A stretch of DNA of 32,237 bases from JAAZGD01 sp964489555 (GTDB taxonomy: Bacteria; Bacillota; Clostridia; Peptostreptococcales; Anaerovoracaceae), in contig CAZAZF010000016.1 in assembly GCA_964489555.1 (NCBI GenBank), forward strand, positions 1 through 32,237, written 5' to 3'. The notes under the pieces are model-generated. The model made no database searches. It worked only from the letters and a program-made list of their open reading frames with translations, and had not been told where the DNA came from. Positions 8,210 through 15,114 of the stretch are shown here, in pieces (positions within the stretch are counted from its first letter, which is position 1; every line of letters begins with the position of its first letter). The position numbers and the translations under genes were made by a program.

Positions 8210-8914
8210 ATGAAAAAAAGAAAAACGGTAATAAAAATAGGGGGGCTGCGTTTTACGCTCCCCCTCATACTGATACTCCTCCTAATCATTGTGATTTTAA
8301 CCTTGCTGTTGATTCCCTCGCTGCGAGATACCCTGGGCCTAGGCAAATGGCCTACCTCTTTCAGTGATCTCCTCCCGGAAGAAGTGATGGGGTACAACGA
8401 AACCGAAATCACCCAAGCATTACTGGGAGAAACACGGGAACGCCAAGAACTGGTGGTTTTGGAACAAGATGTGTCCGTTCAAATGGAAATCACCCGAACC
8501 CTAGCTAATATCCCACTCTTTGAAAAGTCCAAAACCATTTATGCTTACGGTACGGGAGCCTTTGGGGTAGACTTGTCACAAATTCGAGAAGAAACCCTGA
8601 TTTTTGACCACGAAGCCAAAACCGTCACCTTGACCATTCCTCATGCCCGGCTCATCTACGTAGACCCGGATTTCTCCAAAACAGAATTTGGAGATACGGA
8701 ACGGGCACTGCTGGCCTTTGGAGACATCAAGCTCACCCAGGAACAACAAAATGTGGTGAACCATGAAATTGAGGAAATTATGATGGAAACCCTGAATAGC
8801 AGCAACCGATTGGCGGTGGCTGACTTGCGGGCGGTTCAACAGGTAAAAGCCTTGCTGAAACCCATCTTGTACGGTGTCAACCCAGAATACAGCCTAAAGG
8901 TGATTCAGGAGTAA
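8210..8914 (+). CDS. Membrane-anchored DUF4230-like protein
   Basis: A 234-residue protein of unknown function. A short basic N-terminus (KKRKTVIK) leads into one strong transmembrane helix at about residues 16-36 (LPLILILLLIIVILTLLLI). The rest is a soluble, probably extracytoplasmic domain. The pattern LVVLEQDVSVQMEITRTL, YAYGTGAFGVDLSQI, VTLTIPHARLIYVDPDFS and QQNVVNHEIEEIMM recalls the DUF4230 family. It follows metA by 66 bases in the same direction with no terminator between, so cotranscription is possible, but a role in methionine metabolism would be pure speculation. The RBS is weak (AAGG almost touching the ATG). It converges with scfB. Confidence 0.7.
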   Translation: MKKRKTVIKIGGLRFTLPLILILLLIIVILTLLLIPSLRDTLGLGKWPTSFSDLLPEEVMGYNETEITQALLGETRERQELVVLEQDVSVQMEITRTLANIPLFEKSKTIYAYGTGAFGVDLSQIREETLIFDHEAKTVTLTIPHARLIYVDPDFSKTEFGDTERALLAFGDIKLTQEQQNVVNHEIEEIMMETLNSSNRLAVADLRAVQQVKALLKPILYGVNPEYSLKVIQE

Positions 8915-8939
8915 TGCCAGAGGAATTGGAAAGGAATTC

Positions 8940-10331
8940 TTAGCCCAAGGCCACTTGAATCATAATGGCGCACTCCAATCTCTTTTTAAATAATTCACAC
9001 CCCAAGTCATAAATTCCTTGAAGATCTCCCGTGGTATGATAGGAATTGGCGGCACATCCGCCACTGCAATAAAGCCGGGCCCAACAGGTTCGGCATTTTT
9101 CTTGGGTAGCCAAAGGGCTGATTGCAAACTGTTCCGATATTTCAGGGTGCGTCACCCCTTCCCACACATTGCCCATCAAGAATTTCTCATCCCCCACAAA
9201 CTGATGGCATGGATATAAGTCTCCCCAAGGGGTAACCGCCATGTATTCCGTGCCGGAACCGCATCCCGCCAACCTCTTGTAAATACAAGGGCCCCCTTCC
9301 AAATCCAGCATATAATGATAAAAGGTAAATCCCTCTCCCTTGCGGGAACGAGCCACCATTTCTATGGCCAATTCCTCATATTGTTTCTTTAGAAAAGGAA
9401 GATCCTCCTCCTTTAATGCATAAGCTTCCTTGGGATTGCAAACCACCGGCTCCATAGAAAGTTTGTCAAACCCCAACTTCGTCATGTGATAAATATCCTG
9501 GGTGAAATCCAAATTTTCCCGGGTAAAAGTACCTCGTATATAGTGCTCCTTGTCCCCCCGCTTTTGACAAAACTGTTGGAACAGGGGCACAATCCGATTA
9601 TAGCTGTCCTCCCCGTCCGTGGTTCTTCGCAAACGGTCGTGAATCTCTTTTCTTCCGTCCAGGCTTAACACCACATTGTGCATTTCCCGGTTGCAAAAAT
9701 CCATCACTTCTTCATCCAGCAATAACCCGTTGGTGGTCAAGGTAAACCGAAATTTCTTATTCCACCTCTCTTCTTGACCCCGGGCATAGGCCACTAGATT
9801 CTTCACCATACCCCAATTCATCAAGGGCTCTCCCCCAAAGAAATCCACTTCCAGATTATGAACCGAGCCAGAAGAAGATAGCAAAAAATCAATGGCTTTT
9901 CTCCCCACTTCCAAAGACATAAGCCCCCGTTCCCCCTGATATTTCCCTTGGCTGGCAAAACAGTAATCACAGGTCATATTACAGGTGTGGGCTACATGTA
10001 AACACAAGGCCTTGACTAATTGTGGAGAGGCTTGTGAACCCGCTGCCCTTCCCCAAAGCGCTTCCGACAGTTCTTCCCAGGTTTCTTCTTTGGAAAACAA
10101 CTTCCCCGTGGTTATCAGCTCTTCGATATCTTGGAACAACTCATCCAATTCATTGCCGTTCAACGAAACATCATTCTTGTGTTTTTCCAACACCATCTTC
10201 TTCAGCTCTCTTGAATCTTTTTCCTCATAGTTCATAATCGTGTCAAATGCCACCGAATCTACTTGGTGAATGGACCCGCTGGGGGGGTCTATAATAATAT
10301 GGTATCCGTTCAGTTCATAGCCGTGAATCAT
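8940..10331 (-). CDS. scfB: SCIFF peptide radical SAM thioether maturase
   Basis: Radical SAM/SPASM enzyme that installs thioether bridges in the six-cysteine SCIFF peptide encoded just upstream. The start at 10331 gives 463 residues beginning MIHGYELNGYHIII, the usual opening of this family. It has GAGGAG upstream, while an upstream TTG in frame falls inside a terminator T-run and is rejected. The N-terminal peptide-binding region includes GSIHQVDSVAFDT. The radical SAM cluster motif is CNMTCDYCFA, and DFFGGEPLMNW contains the SAM-binding GGEP motif. The C-terminal SPASM region carries the remaining cysteines: GCGSGTEYMAV, LYPCHQF, CRTCWARLYCSGGCAANS and LGCELFKKR. This family is nearly a hallmark of Clostridia. 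Confidence 0.95.
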   Translation of the reverse strand: MIHGYELNGYHIIIDPPSGSIHQVDSVAFDTIMNYEEKDSRELKKMVLEKHKNDVSLNGNELDELFQDIEELITTGKLFSKEETWEELSEALWGRAAGSQASPQLVKALCLHVAHTCNMTCDYCFASQGKYQGERGLMSLEVGRKAIDFLLSSSGSVHNLEVDFFGGEPLMNWGMVKNLVAYARGQEERWNKKFRFTLTTNGLLLDEEVMDFCNREMHNVVLSLDGRKEIHDRLRRTTDGEDSYNRIVPLFQQFCQKRGDKEHYIRGTFTRENLDFTQDIYHMTKLGFDKLSMEPVVCNPKEAYALKEEDLPFLKKQYEELAIEMVARSRKGEGFTFYHYMLDLEGGPCIYKRLAGCGSGTEYMAVTPWGDLYPCHQFVGDEKFLMGNVWEGVTHPEISEQFAISPLATQEKCRTCWARLYCSGGCAANSYHTTGDLQGIYDLGCELFKKRLECAIMIQVALG

Positions 10332-10363
10332 CTTCTTCCGCTCCTCATGTAAAAACTTTTTCA

Positions 10364-10393
10364 AGAAAAAAAGAAGGGCTTACGCCTGCCCTT
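10364..10393 (-). terminator. Intrinsic terminator between SCIFF peptide and maturase genes
   Basis: On the minus strand AAGGGC, an 8-base loop, GCCCTT, then C and a run of T. The 5' arm overlaps the scfA stop codon. Partial read-through would give much more precursor than maturase message. Confidence 0.75.
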
Positions 10394-10532
10394 ACTTTTT
10401 CTCACATTTCTGATTGGCCACTCCGCAAGAGGTCTTGCAAGCGCTCTGACAAGAGGTTTGGCACTCCTTGCAACCGCCGGTAATGGCACTTTCTTTTAAA
10501 TCACGGGTCGTGACGGTTTTAATATGTTTCAT
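10392..10532 (-). CDS. scfA: SCIFF ribosomal peptide precursor (six cysteines in forty-five residues)
   Basis: A 46-residue ribosomally made peptide too short for most gene finders. The leader half is MKHIKTVTTRDLKESAITG, and the core half carries cysteines at positions 21, 24, 28, 32, 36 and 43 (GGCKECQTSCQSACKTSCG, then NQKCEKK). This is the conserved SCIFF pattern, in which Cys residues are joined by the neighbouring radical SAM enzyme to upstream residues in the core. The ATG follows GGCAGGAAACAAG. The gene lies upstream of scfB in the same direction, with an intrinsic terminator in between. The biological role of SCIFF is not settled. The identification is strong because peptide and maturase occur together. 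Confidence 0.95.
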   Translation of the reverse strand: MKHIKTVTTRDLKESAITGGCKECQTSCQSACKTSCGVANQKCEKK

Positions 10533-10567
10533 CTTGTTTCCTGCCTTTCGCAAAATTCTACCTTGTC

Positions 10568-10596
10568 AGTGTACTCCAAGGGCCCCCTCTTGTCAA
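10568..10596 (-). promoter_or_regulatory. Promoter of scfA
   Basis: TTGACA (10596-10591), a 17-base spacer and TACACT (10573-10568) on the minus strand. The -35 box overlaps the TGA stop of dapB, so the scf genes have their own promoter even though dapB lies just upstream in the same direction. Confidence 0.7.
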
Positions 10597-11303
10597 CGAA
10601 AGAGTAATTGATTCAAGGAATAATAGCCCGGCGGCATGCCTATCAATCTCTCTGCTGCCACCCAAGCACCCAAGGCAAAAACCTGCCTGCTCTCCGCCCG
10701 GTGAATGAATTGAAGAGTTTCCTGGGCACCAAAAAAATGAACCTGATGCTCTCCCACCACGCTGCCTCCTCGAAGGGCATGGATGCCGATTTCCCCTTTC
10801 TCCCGAAGTCCGGTAAATCCCTGTCTCCCATAAACCTTCTTTCGAGTTCCCTCAGGGTCCAATGCTGTCAACAACTTTATGGCCGTTCCGCTGGGTGCAT
10901 CTTCCTTATGATGATGATGAATCTCCATCAGCTCCACATCCCACTCCGCTCCCAAAGCGCTTCCCGCCTGCTCCAACACATGTGCCAACACGGCAATGCC
11001 CACAGAGAAATTAGCACTCACTAGCAACGGAATATCCTTACCGATGATTTCCAAAGCCTCCAATTCTTCCGAAGAGAATCCAGTGGTTCCAGTGATAAAT
11101 GGAAGCCCCCGCTCATGAGCCAAGTCCGCCATATGAAGAGCCATCTCCGGCCGGGAAAAATCCAGTATCAAATCCCCTTCAGGCAGGGAGGAAAGATTTT
11201 CTTTCCTCCCTGCCATAGCTACAATCTGAATGCCCTCTCTGGCAGATGCAGTTTCCCGCAAGGCTTGGCCCATCCTGCCTCTACCGGATACGATGACTCT
11301 CAT
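10593..11303 (-). CDS. dapB: 4-hydroxy-tetrahydrodipicolinate reductase
   Basis: NAD(P)H-dependent second enzyme of the diaminopimelate/lysine branch, cytoplasmic. At 236 residues it is at the short end of the family. It has the N-terminal nucleotide-binding GRGRMGQAL, the GTTGFSSEEL segment and SANFSVGIAVL. The catalytic-site signature ELMEIHHHHKEDAPSGTA holds the His and Lys. The C-terminal block is GEIGIHALRGGSVVGEH. The canonical GxxGxMG glycine loop reads SGRGRMG. Its ATG overlaps the TAA stop of dapA by one base, so the two are translationally coupled. Cell-wall meso-diaminopimelate and lysine are the end products. Confidence 0.95.
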   Translation of the reverse strand: MRVIVSGRGRMGQALRETASAREGIQIVAMAGRKENLSSLPEGDLILDFSRPEMALHMADLAHERGLPFITGTTGFSSEELEALEIIGKDIPLLVSANFSVGIAVLAHVLEQAGSALGAEWDVELMEIHHHHKEDAPSGTAIKLLTALDPEGTRKKVYGRQGFTGLREKGEIGIHALRGGSVVGEHQVHFFGAQETLQFIHRAESRQVFALGAWVAAERLIGMPPGYYSLNQLLFR

Positions 11304-12184
11304 TATATAACACCCATCCTTTCCATTTCTTTTCTTAAAATCTCCCTGTTTTCCTCTGCCATAGGATAAAGAGGTAATCGATATCCGCCCACCGCCATGC
11401 CCATCAAGTTCATGGCTTCCTTCACCGGAATGGGATTCACCTCAATGAATAAATCATTGATTAAATTCATATATCCCACCTGGGCTTGGCGAGCTTTTTC
11501 AAAGCGGCCTTCCAAAAAGTCTATCACCATGTTATGGGTGAAGCGGGGCAATATATTGGCCAATACCGATATGACCCCGGCACCCCCCAAAGAAAGCACC
11601 GGCAAGATTACATCGTCGTTGCCGCTATAGATGGCAAAGCGGTCTCCCGCAAATCGAGATAGCTTGGCTACATAACCCAGATCACCGCTGGCTTCTTTGA
11701 TTCCGACAATATTTCGGTGAGCCGCCAATCGTTCCACCACATCCACCGGAATGCTGCAGCCTGTCCTTCCCGGCACATTGTACAGAATCATGGGTAAATC
11801 CACCTCATCCGCCACATCGGCAAAATGGTGATACATCCCCTCCTTGTTGGCTTTGTTGTAATAGGGAGCAATGGTTAACAGGCCGTCTGCCCCCAAGTTC
11901 TTGAAGCTGCGACTTTTTTCAATCACCGTTTGAGTGCAGTTGGACCCACTGGATGCAATCACCGGAACCCGACCGCCTACCACTTCTACCGCCAATTTGC
12001 AAATGGCATCGTCTTCTTCATGGCTCATAGTGGGAGACTCACTGGTGGTGCCCAACATCAATATTCCATCGGTGCCTTCTGCAATGTGCCACTCCAACAA
12101 CTCTTCAATCTTTCCAAAATTAACACTTCCGTCTTCATGAAAAGGCGTTATCAGCGCCACAATCGATCCTTTGATTTGTTCCAT
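11303..12184 (-). CDS. dapA: 4-hydroxy-tetrahydrodipicolinate synthase
   Basis: Condenses pyruvate with aspartate semialdehyde, the committed step toward diaminopimelate and lysine. The 293-residue TIM barrel shows the N-terminal GSIVALITPFHEDGSV and GTTSESPTMSHEED. The tyrosine loop is MILYNVPGRTGC, and IVGIKEASGDLGY carries the Schiff-base lysine. The barrel end is GGAGVISVLANILP. GAAAGGAAG lies upstream of the ATG. It is first in a two-gene operon with dapB, downstream of an unusual leader region. Feedback sensitivity to lysine is not predictable from what can be seen here. Confidence 0.96.
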   Translation of the reverse strand: MEQIKGSIVALITPFHEDGSVNFGKIEELLEWHIAEGTDGILMLGTTSESPTMSHEEDDAICKLAVEVVGGRVPVIASSGSNCTQTVIEKSRSFKNLGADGLLTIAPYYNKANKEGMYHHFADVADEVDLPMILYNVPGRTGCSIPVDVVERLAAHRNIVGIKEASGDLGYVAKLSRFAGDRFAIYSGNDDVILPVLSLGGAGVISVLANILPRFTHNMVIDFLEGRFEKARQAQVGYMNLINDLFIEVNPIPVKEAMNLMGMAVGGYRLPLYPMAEENREILRKEMERMGVI

Positions 12185-12235
12185 TTTCTTCTTCCTTTCT
12201 TTTCCGGGGCTTTATTCCAAGTCACCCTGAACAGG

Positions 12236-12352
12236 CTATACTTTTGCCTTTGTTTGATATTCACCAACGGATTTTTTCATCTCTTGAAAAGAAGAAGCTT
12301 TTAAGGGCAGCAGATGCTGCCTCACCCCCCTGATTGATCCTCTGATTGTCAT
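12236..12352 (-). CDS. Small ORF between the leader terminator and dapA
   Basis: A 38-codon frame starting ATG with AAAGGG seven bases upstream and ending 51 bases before dapA. The product begins MTIRGSIRGVRQHLL and is basic (net positive, several Arg and Lys). I do not recognise it. It lies just 3' of the intrinsic terminator, so it would be made only from read-through transcripts that also reach dapA. It could be a genuine small protein, a leader whose translation influences dapA, or chance. Confidence 0.35.
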   Translation of the reverse strand: MTIRGSIRGVRQHLLPLKASSFQEMKKSVGEYQTKAKV

Positions 12353-12370
12353 ATGTTTTCCCTTTCTGAA

Positions 12371-12408
12371 TAAAAAAACGTCTTTTGAGAATTTTCCCAA
12401 AAGACGTT
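12371..12408 (-). terminator. Intrinsic terminator/attenuator in the dapA leader
   Basis: A perfect 11-bp stem on the minus strand (arms CAAAAGACGTT and its complement, 12398-12408 with 12377-12387), a 10-base loop and then seven T residues. It lies about 190 bases 3' of the dapA start-site region and before dapA, with no confident gene upstream on that strand, so it is best read as an attenuator. Confidence 0.8.
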
Positions 12409-12410
12409 GA

Positions 12411-12510
12411 GCGGTTTTTTCCGTTCTTCCTCCTCCGGGCAAGTGAAAGGTCGCTTGCCCAAGATCTTCAGTGGATCTGAGCAGCGCTATCGCTTACCGG
12501 ATTTTTTATC
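12411..12510 (-). ncRNA. Structured 5' leader of dapAB (candidate cis-regulatory RNA)
   Basis: Between the promoter and the attenuator the minus-strand RNA can form successive hairpins: AGCG/CGCT, AGATC-CACTGAA-GATCT, and GGGCAAG/CTTGCCC with a 10-base loop. TCCGG and CCGGA could enclose them. I looked for T-box (no AGGGTGGNACCGCG), lysine riboswitch and SAM box signatures and saw none. It may be an unrecognised riboswitch or a translation-coupled attenuator. Confidence 0.4.
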
Positions 12511-12540
12511 GAAGGAAGATGTTTGTGTTGAACGAATCAT
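12487..12540 (-). CDS. Possible 17-residue leader peptide upstream of dapA
   Basis: The minus-strand ATG at 12540 follows AAAAAGGGG by ten bases. The frame encodes MIRSTQTSSFDKKSGKR and stops at TAG. Three of its last six residues are lysine, the end product of the pathway, and the stop codon falls in the first hairpin of the leader. That layout is what leader-peptide attenuation would need, but the spacing is long and the frame is short enough to be chance. Confidence 0.3.
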   Translation of the reverse strand: MIRSTQTSSFDKKSGKR

Positions 12541-12604
12541 GTATCAATAACCCCTTTTTGATGTTTGATGTACGGACTACTGTCGGAATTCCGCTATATT
12601 TGTT

Positions 12605-12633
12605 AAATTACACCAATCAACGCCCTTTGTCAA
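12605..12633 (-). promoter_or_regulatory. Promoter of the dapAB leader transcript
   Basis: TTGACA (12633-12628), a 17-base spacer and TAATTT (12610-12605) on the minus strand. The predicted start is near 12600, giving a leader of about 420 bases before dapA. It is divergent from the EamA promoter. Confidence 0.65.
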
Positions 12634-12681
12634 CCCATATTTTGTATACTTTCACAAGAATTGCATTTTTTCTCTTTCACC

Positions 12682-12710
12682 TTGATTTTTCAATCTCTCT
12701 TTGCTACATT
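12682..12710 (+). promoter_or_regulatory. Promoter of the EamA transporter gene
   Basis: TTGATT (12682-12687), a 17-base spacer and TACATT (12705-12710). Transcription from here would start after the upstream in-frame ATG at 12713, or so close to it that it could not be used with an RBS. This supports the start at 12761. Confidence 0.6.
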
Positions 12711-12760
12711 AAATGGGGTTGCCCATAGACCCCATCCCTATCCTATATGAAAGGGAACAC

Positions 12761-13621
12761 ATGACGTCTACACCAAAAGAGAAAAAACAAGCCATGAGTT
12801 TGATGGTCATCTGCGCCATCCTATGGAGCAGTGCCGGGCTTTTTATCAAATGGATTTCCTGGAACCCCCTTATCATAACGGGGGGCCGAGGTTTCATTGT
12901 AGGTATAGTGTTGGCCATATTTATGCGGAAGACCGGCCGACGGCTTATCATAAACCGAACCTCTGTGTTAGCTGGTATTGGACTGGCGGGATCTTGTACC
13001 AGCTTCGTCATGGCCAACAAACTGACCACAGCGGCCAATGCCATTGTCCTTCAATACACCGCCCCTATTTTCATTCTTTTGATCTCCGCCTTTTTTTTAA
13101 AGAAAAAGCTGGAAGGGAATGAGATTTTGGTTGTACTTTTCACCACTCTAGGGATATCCCTTTTCTTTTTCGACGAATTGTCCCCCGGAAACTTAACCGG
13201 AAACTTGCTTGGTATTTCTGCCGGCATTTTTTTGGCCTTAATGTTTGTAGCCATTGGCCAAGCCCAATCCGATGATTCCCTTCGAATGTCCGGCATTCTC
13301 TTGGCTCATACCTTTACCACCCTAATCGGATTGGGATCCCTTTTCTTTGTTGATTTCCAAACCACACCCCACGAAATTCTTTTCGTTGTCTTCCTGGGGA
13401 TCTTTCAACTAGGAATCCCTTATGTGCTCTACACATTGGCTTCCAAGCACATTTCTCCTTTGGCCTGCTCCCTGATTGGTACCCTGGAGCCACTTCTGAA
13501 TCCGGTTTGGGTTTTCCTATTTATCGGAGAAGCACCTGGCCTCTATGCTTTAATAGGAGCCGCTATTGTACTCACATCCATATCTCTCTGGCTTATACAG
13601 CAAAATAAAAGGAGAGCTTAG
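12761..13621 (+). CDS. EamA/DMT-family transporter
   Basis: Inner-membrane metabolite transporter of the drug/metabolite superfamily with two EamA repeats and about ten transmembrane helices over 286 residues. The first repeat opens LMVICAILWSSAGLFIKWIS, and FVMANKLTTAANAIVLQYTAP is the conserved end of that repeat. The second repeat has FLGIFQLGIPYVLYTLASKH and ACSLIGTLEPLLNPVW, the classic EamA helix-9 motif with its conserved Glu and Pro. The start at 12761 is chosen for its AAGGGAA RBS and the promoter position. The substrate is unknown; amino acids or other small metabolites are typical. Its stop overlaps the niaR stop by four bases on the opposite strand, in a GGAGAGC/GCTCTCC palindrome. 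Confidence 0.9.
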   Translation: MTSTPKEKKQAMSLMVICAILWSSAGLFIKWISWNPLIITGGRGFIVGIVLAIFMRKTGRRLIINRTSVLAGIGLAGSCTSFVMANKLTTAANAIVLQYTAPIFILLISAFFLKKKLEGNEILVVLFTTLGISLFFFDELSPGNLTGNLLGISAGIFLALMFVAIGQAQSDDSLRMSGILLAHTFTTLIGLGSLFFVDFQTTPHEILFVVFLGIFQLGIPYVLYTLASKHISPLACSLIGTLEPLLNPVWVFLFIGEAPGLYALIGAAIVLTSISLWLIQQNKRRA

Positions 13622-13627
13622 CTCTCC
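13611..13627. terminator. Palindrome spanning the convergent EamA and niaR stop codons
   Basis: GGAGAGC, a 3-base loop and GCTCTCC. It contains both stop codons. No T-run follows on either strand, so any terminator function would be weak. Confidence 0.3.
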
Positions 13628-14124
13628 AGATAATTCTTTGATTTTAGCGCTTGTTCCACTCGGAGGAGCACCTCCTCCGAATCTCCTTCCACGGTGTGGT
13701 AATGAATATCATCCGTCAGATGTTTTAAGGGACTGGTATTCCCCAAAAGCATCTTTCGGTTGAATCGCTCCACATCTTCCCGGTCCACCAGGAACAGATT
13801 GGCTCGGATTTCCCCGTAAATCTCATGATTGACAAACACATCCAACACTCTTCCCCCCGAGTCTATGATGGTAAAAAGCTCATCAGAAATCGCATCATCG
13901 TCATGGCGTACTTTGAATACCCGGCGCAATGCCTGATGATCTGTCAACAAATATCCTCGATTGGTGGAAAAAATTTTGTAATCCGCCGCACGAAGCAGGG
14001 CAATGTCTTGAACGATGACTTGCCTGCTGACACCCAAACGTTGGGCCAACTCCCCTCCCGACAGAGGTTCCTTTTCGGTTTTTAAGTACTCAAGCAAGAT
14101 TTTTCTTCTTTGTTCTCCGTCCAT
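13618..14124 (-). CDS. niaR: NiaR-type niacin-responsive transcriptional repressor
   Basis: DNA-binding repressor that senses nicotinic acid and controls NAD synthesis and niacin uptake genes in Firmicutes. The 168-residue product has an N-terminal winged helix (RRKILLEYLK, LSGGELAQRLGVSRQVIVQDIALLRA). A C-terminal 3H domain follows, with metal-binding histidines in FVNHEIYGEI, PLKHLTDDIHYHTVE. The start at 14124 is preferred because GGGAGG precedes that ATG; an upstream GTG at 14145 in the same frame has no comparable RBS. It is the last gene of the nadA-nadB-nadC operon, 57 bases or slightly more after nadC, so it is probably autoregulated. Confidence 0.9.
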   Translation of the reverse strand: MDGEQRRKILLEYLKTEKEPLSGGELAQRLGVSRQVIVQDIALLRAADYKIFSTNRGYLLTDHQALRRVFKVRHDDDAISDELFTIIDSGGRVLDVFVNHEIYGEIRANLFLVDREDVERFNRKMLLGNTSPLKHLTDDIHYHTVEGDSEEVLLRVEQALKSKNYLES

Positions 14125-14202
14125 TTTTTCCTCCCGCTTGCCCACAGATTGTGTCCACTCCGCCTATGAGAACCTTCTCACACCCGCAAGAAAACCGTTA
14201 CC

Positions 14203-15114
14203 CTAATCACAAATCTCCCCCCGCCGGAGATGTTTCATGGAAAAATCACAAATCCTGGCAGAGTGGGTCAGGGCGCCGCAAGAGATGAAATCCAACCCCA
14301 AGCCTGCCAACTCCGGAATTCTTTTCTTTGTAACATTTCCGGAACATTCCGTCAAGGCTCGCCCACCAATCATGCGGATAGCTTCTTTCATAACGCCCAT
14401 CTCCATATTGTCCAACATGATGATATCCGCCCTAGCTTCCAATGCCTCTTTCACCATTTCCAAAGACTCGGTTTCCACCTCGATTTTCCGTTGAAAAGAA
14501 TTGGCCTTCCGGGCTCGAGAAACGGCATTTCCAATGCTTCCCGCTGCCGCAATATGATTATCCTTAATTAAAATCCCATCCGATAATCCGCTGCGATGAT
14601 TCTGCCCACCGCCTACTCGAACAGCGTACTTTTCAAACGCTCTCATGTTAGGGGTAGTTTTTCTAGTATCTATCAATCGGGTACCGGTATCCTCCAACAG
14701 AGTACTCCACTCTCTGGTCATGGTGGCAATTCCCGTCATTCGCTGCAGGAAATTCAAGGCGGTGCGTTCCCCGGACAGTAGCGCCCTCAAGGGTCCGTGA
14801 AGCACGGCGACTACCTGCCCTGATGAAACCTCTGCTCCATCCCCTAAAGTCGTAACCATTTGAACCTTTGGCTCAATCATTAAAAAGACCCGATGAAACA
14901 CCGGAAGACCGCAAAGAATCCCATCTTCCTTACAAATCAATTCCACCTGCCCCAACGCATCCGAACCCACTATGCTTTCCGTGGTGATGTCCCCGTCTGG
15001 CATGTCTTCTCGCAATGCCTGCCGAATCCTTTCCTCTACCTCAAACCAGGGAAGCCCCAACCCTTCTCTTTCCATAAGGGTTCCGCCATCATCTGTTCTT
15101 TTCCCTCGTTGCAT
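14203..15114 (-). CDS. nadC: Nicotinate-nucleotide pyrophosphorylase (quinolinate phosphoribosyltransferase)
   Basis: Converts quinolinate and PRPP to nicotinate mononucleotide, the third step of de novo NAD synthesis. The 303-residue product has the hexamer/dimer QPRTase blocks: REDMPDGDITTESIV, SGERTALNFLQRMTGIAT, DTRKTTPNMRAFEKYAVR, GGGQNHRSGLSDGILIKDNH and IMLDNMEM. The ATG at 15114 has AAAGGGAGG six bases upstream and overlaps the end of nadB by 26 bases. A second ATG at 15075 lacks a good RBS but would give a more standard N-terminus. It works directly on the product of NadA/NadB encoded upstream in the same operon. Confidence 0.96.
   Translation of the reverse strand: MQRGKRTDDGGTLMEREGLGLPWFEVEERIRQALREDMPDGDITTESIVGSDALGQVELICKEDGILCGLPVFHRVFLMIEPKVQMVTTLGDGAEVSSGQVVAVLHGPLRALLSGERTALNFLQRMTGIATMTREWSTLLEDTGTRLIDTRKTTPNMRAFEKYAVRVGGGQNHRSGLSDGILIKDNHIAAAGSIGNAVSRARKANSFQRKIEVETESLEMVKEALEARADIIMLDNMEMGVMKEAIRMIGGRALTECSGNVTKKRIPELAGLGLDFISCGALTHSARICDFSMKHLRRGEICD

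Noticed and set aside
12371..12640. Lysine riboswitch or T-box upstream of dapA
   Set aside because: Neither the T-box AGGGTGGNACCGCG sequence nor the lysine-riboswitch core could be found, so only a generic structured leader is claimed.
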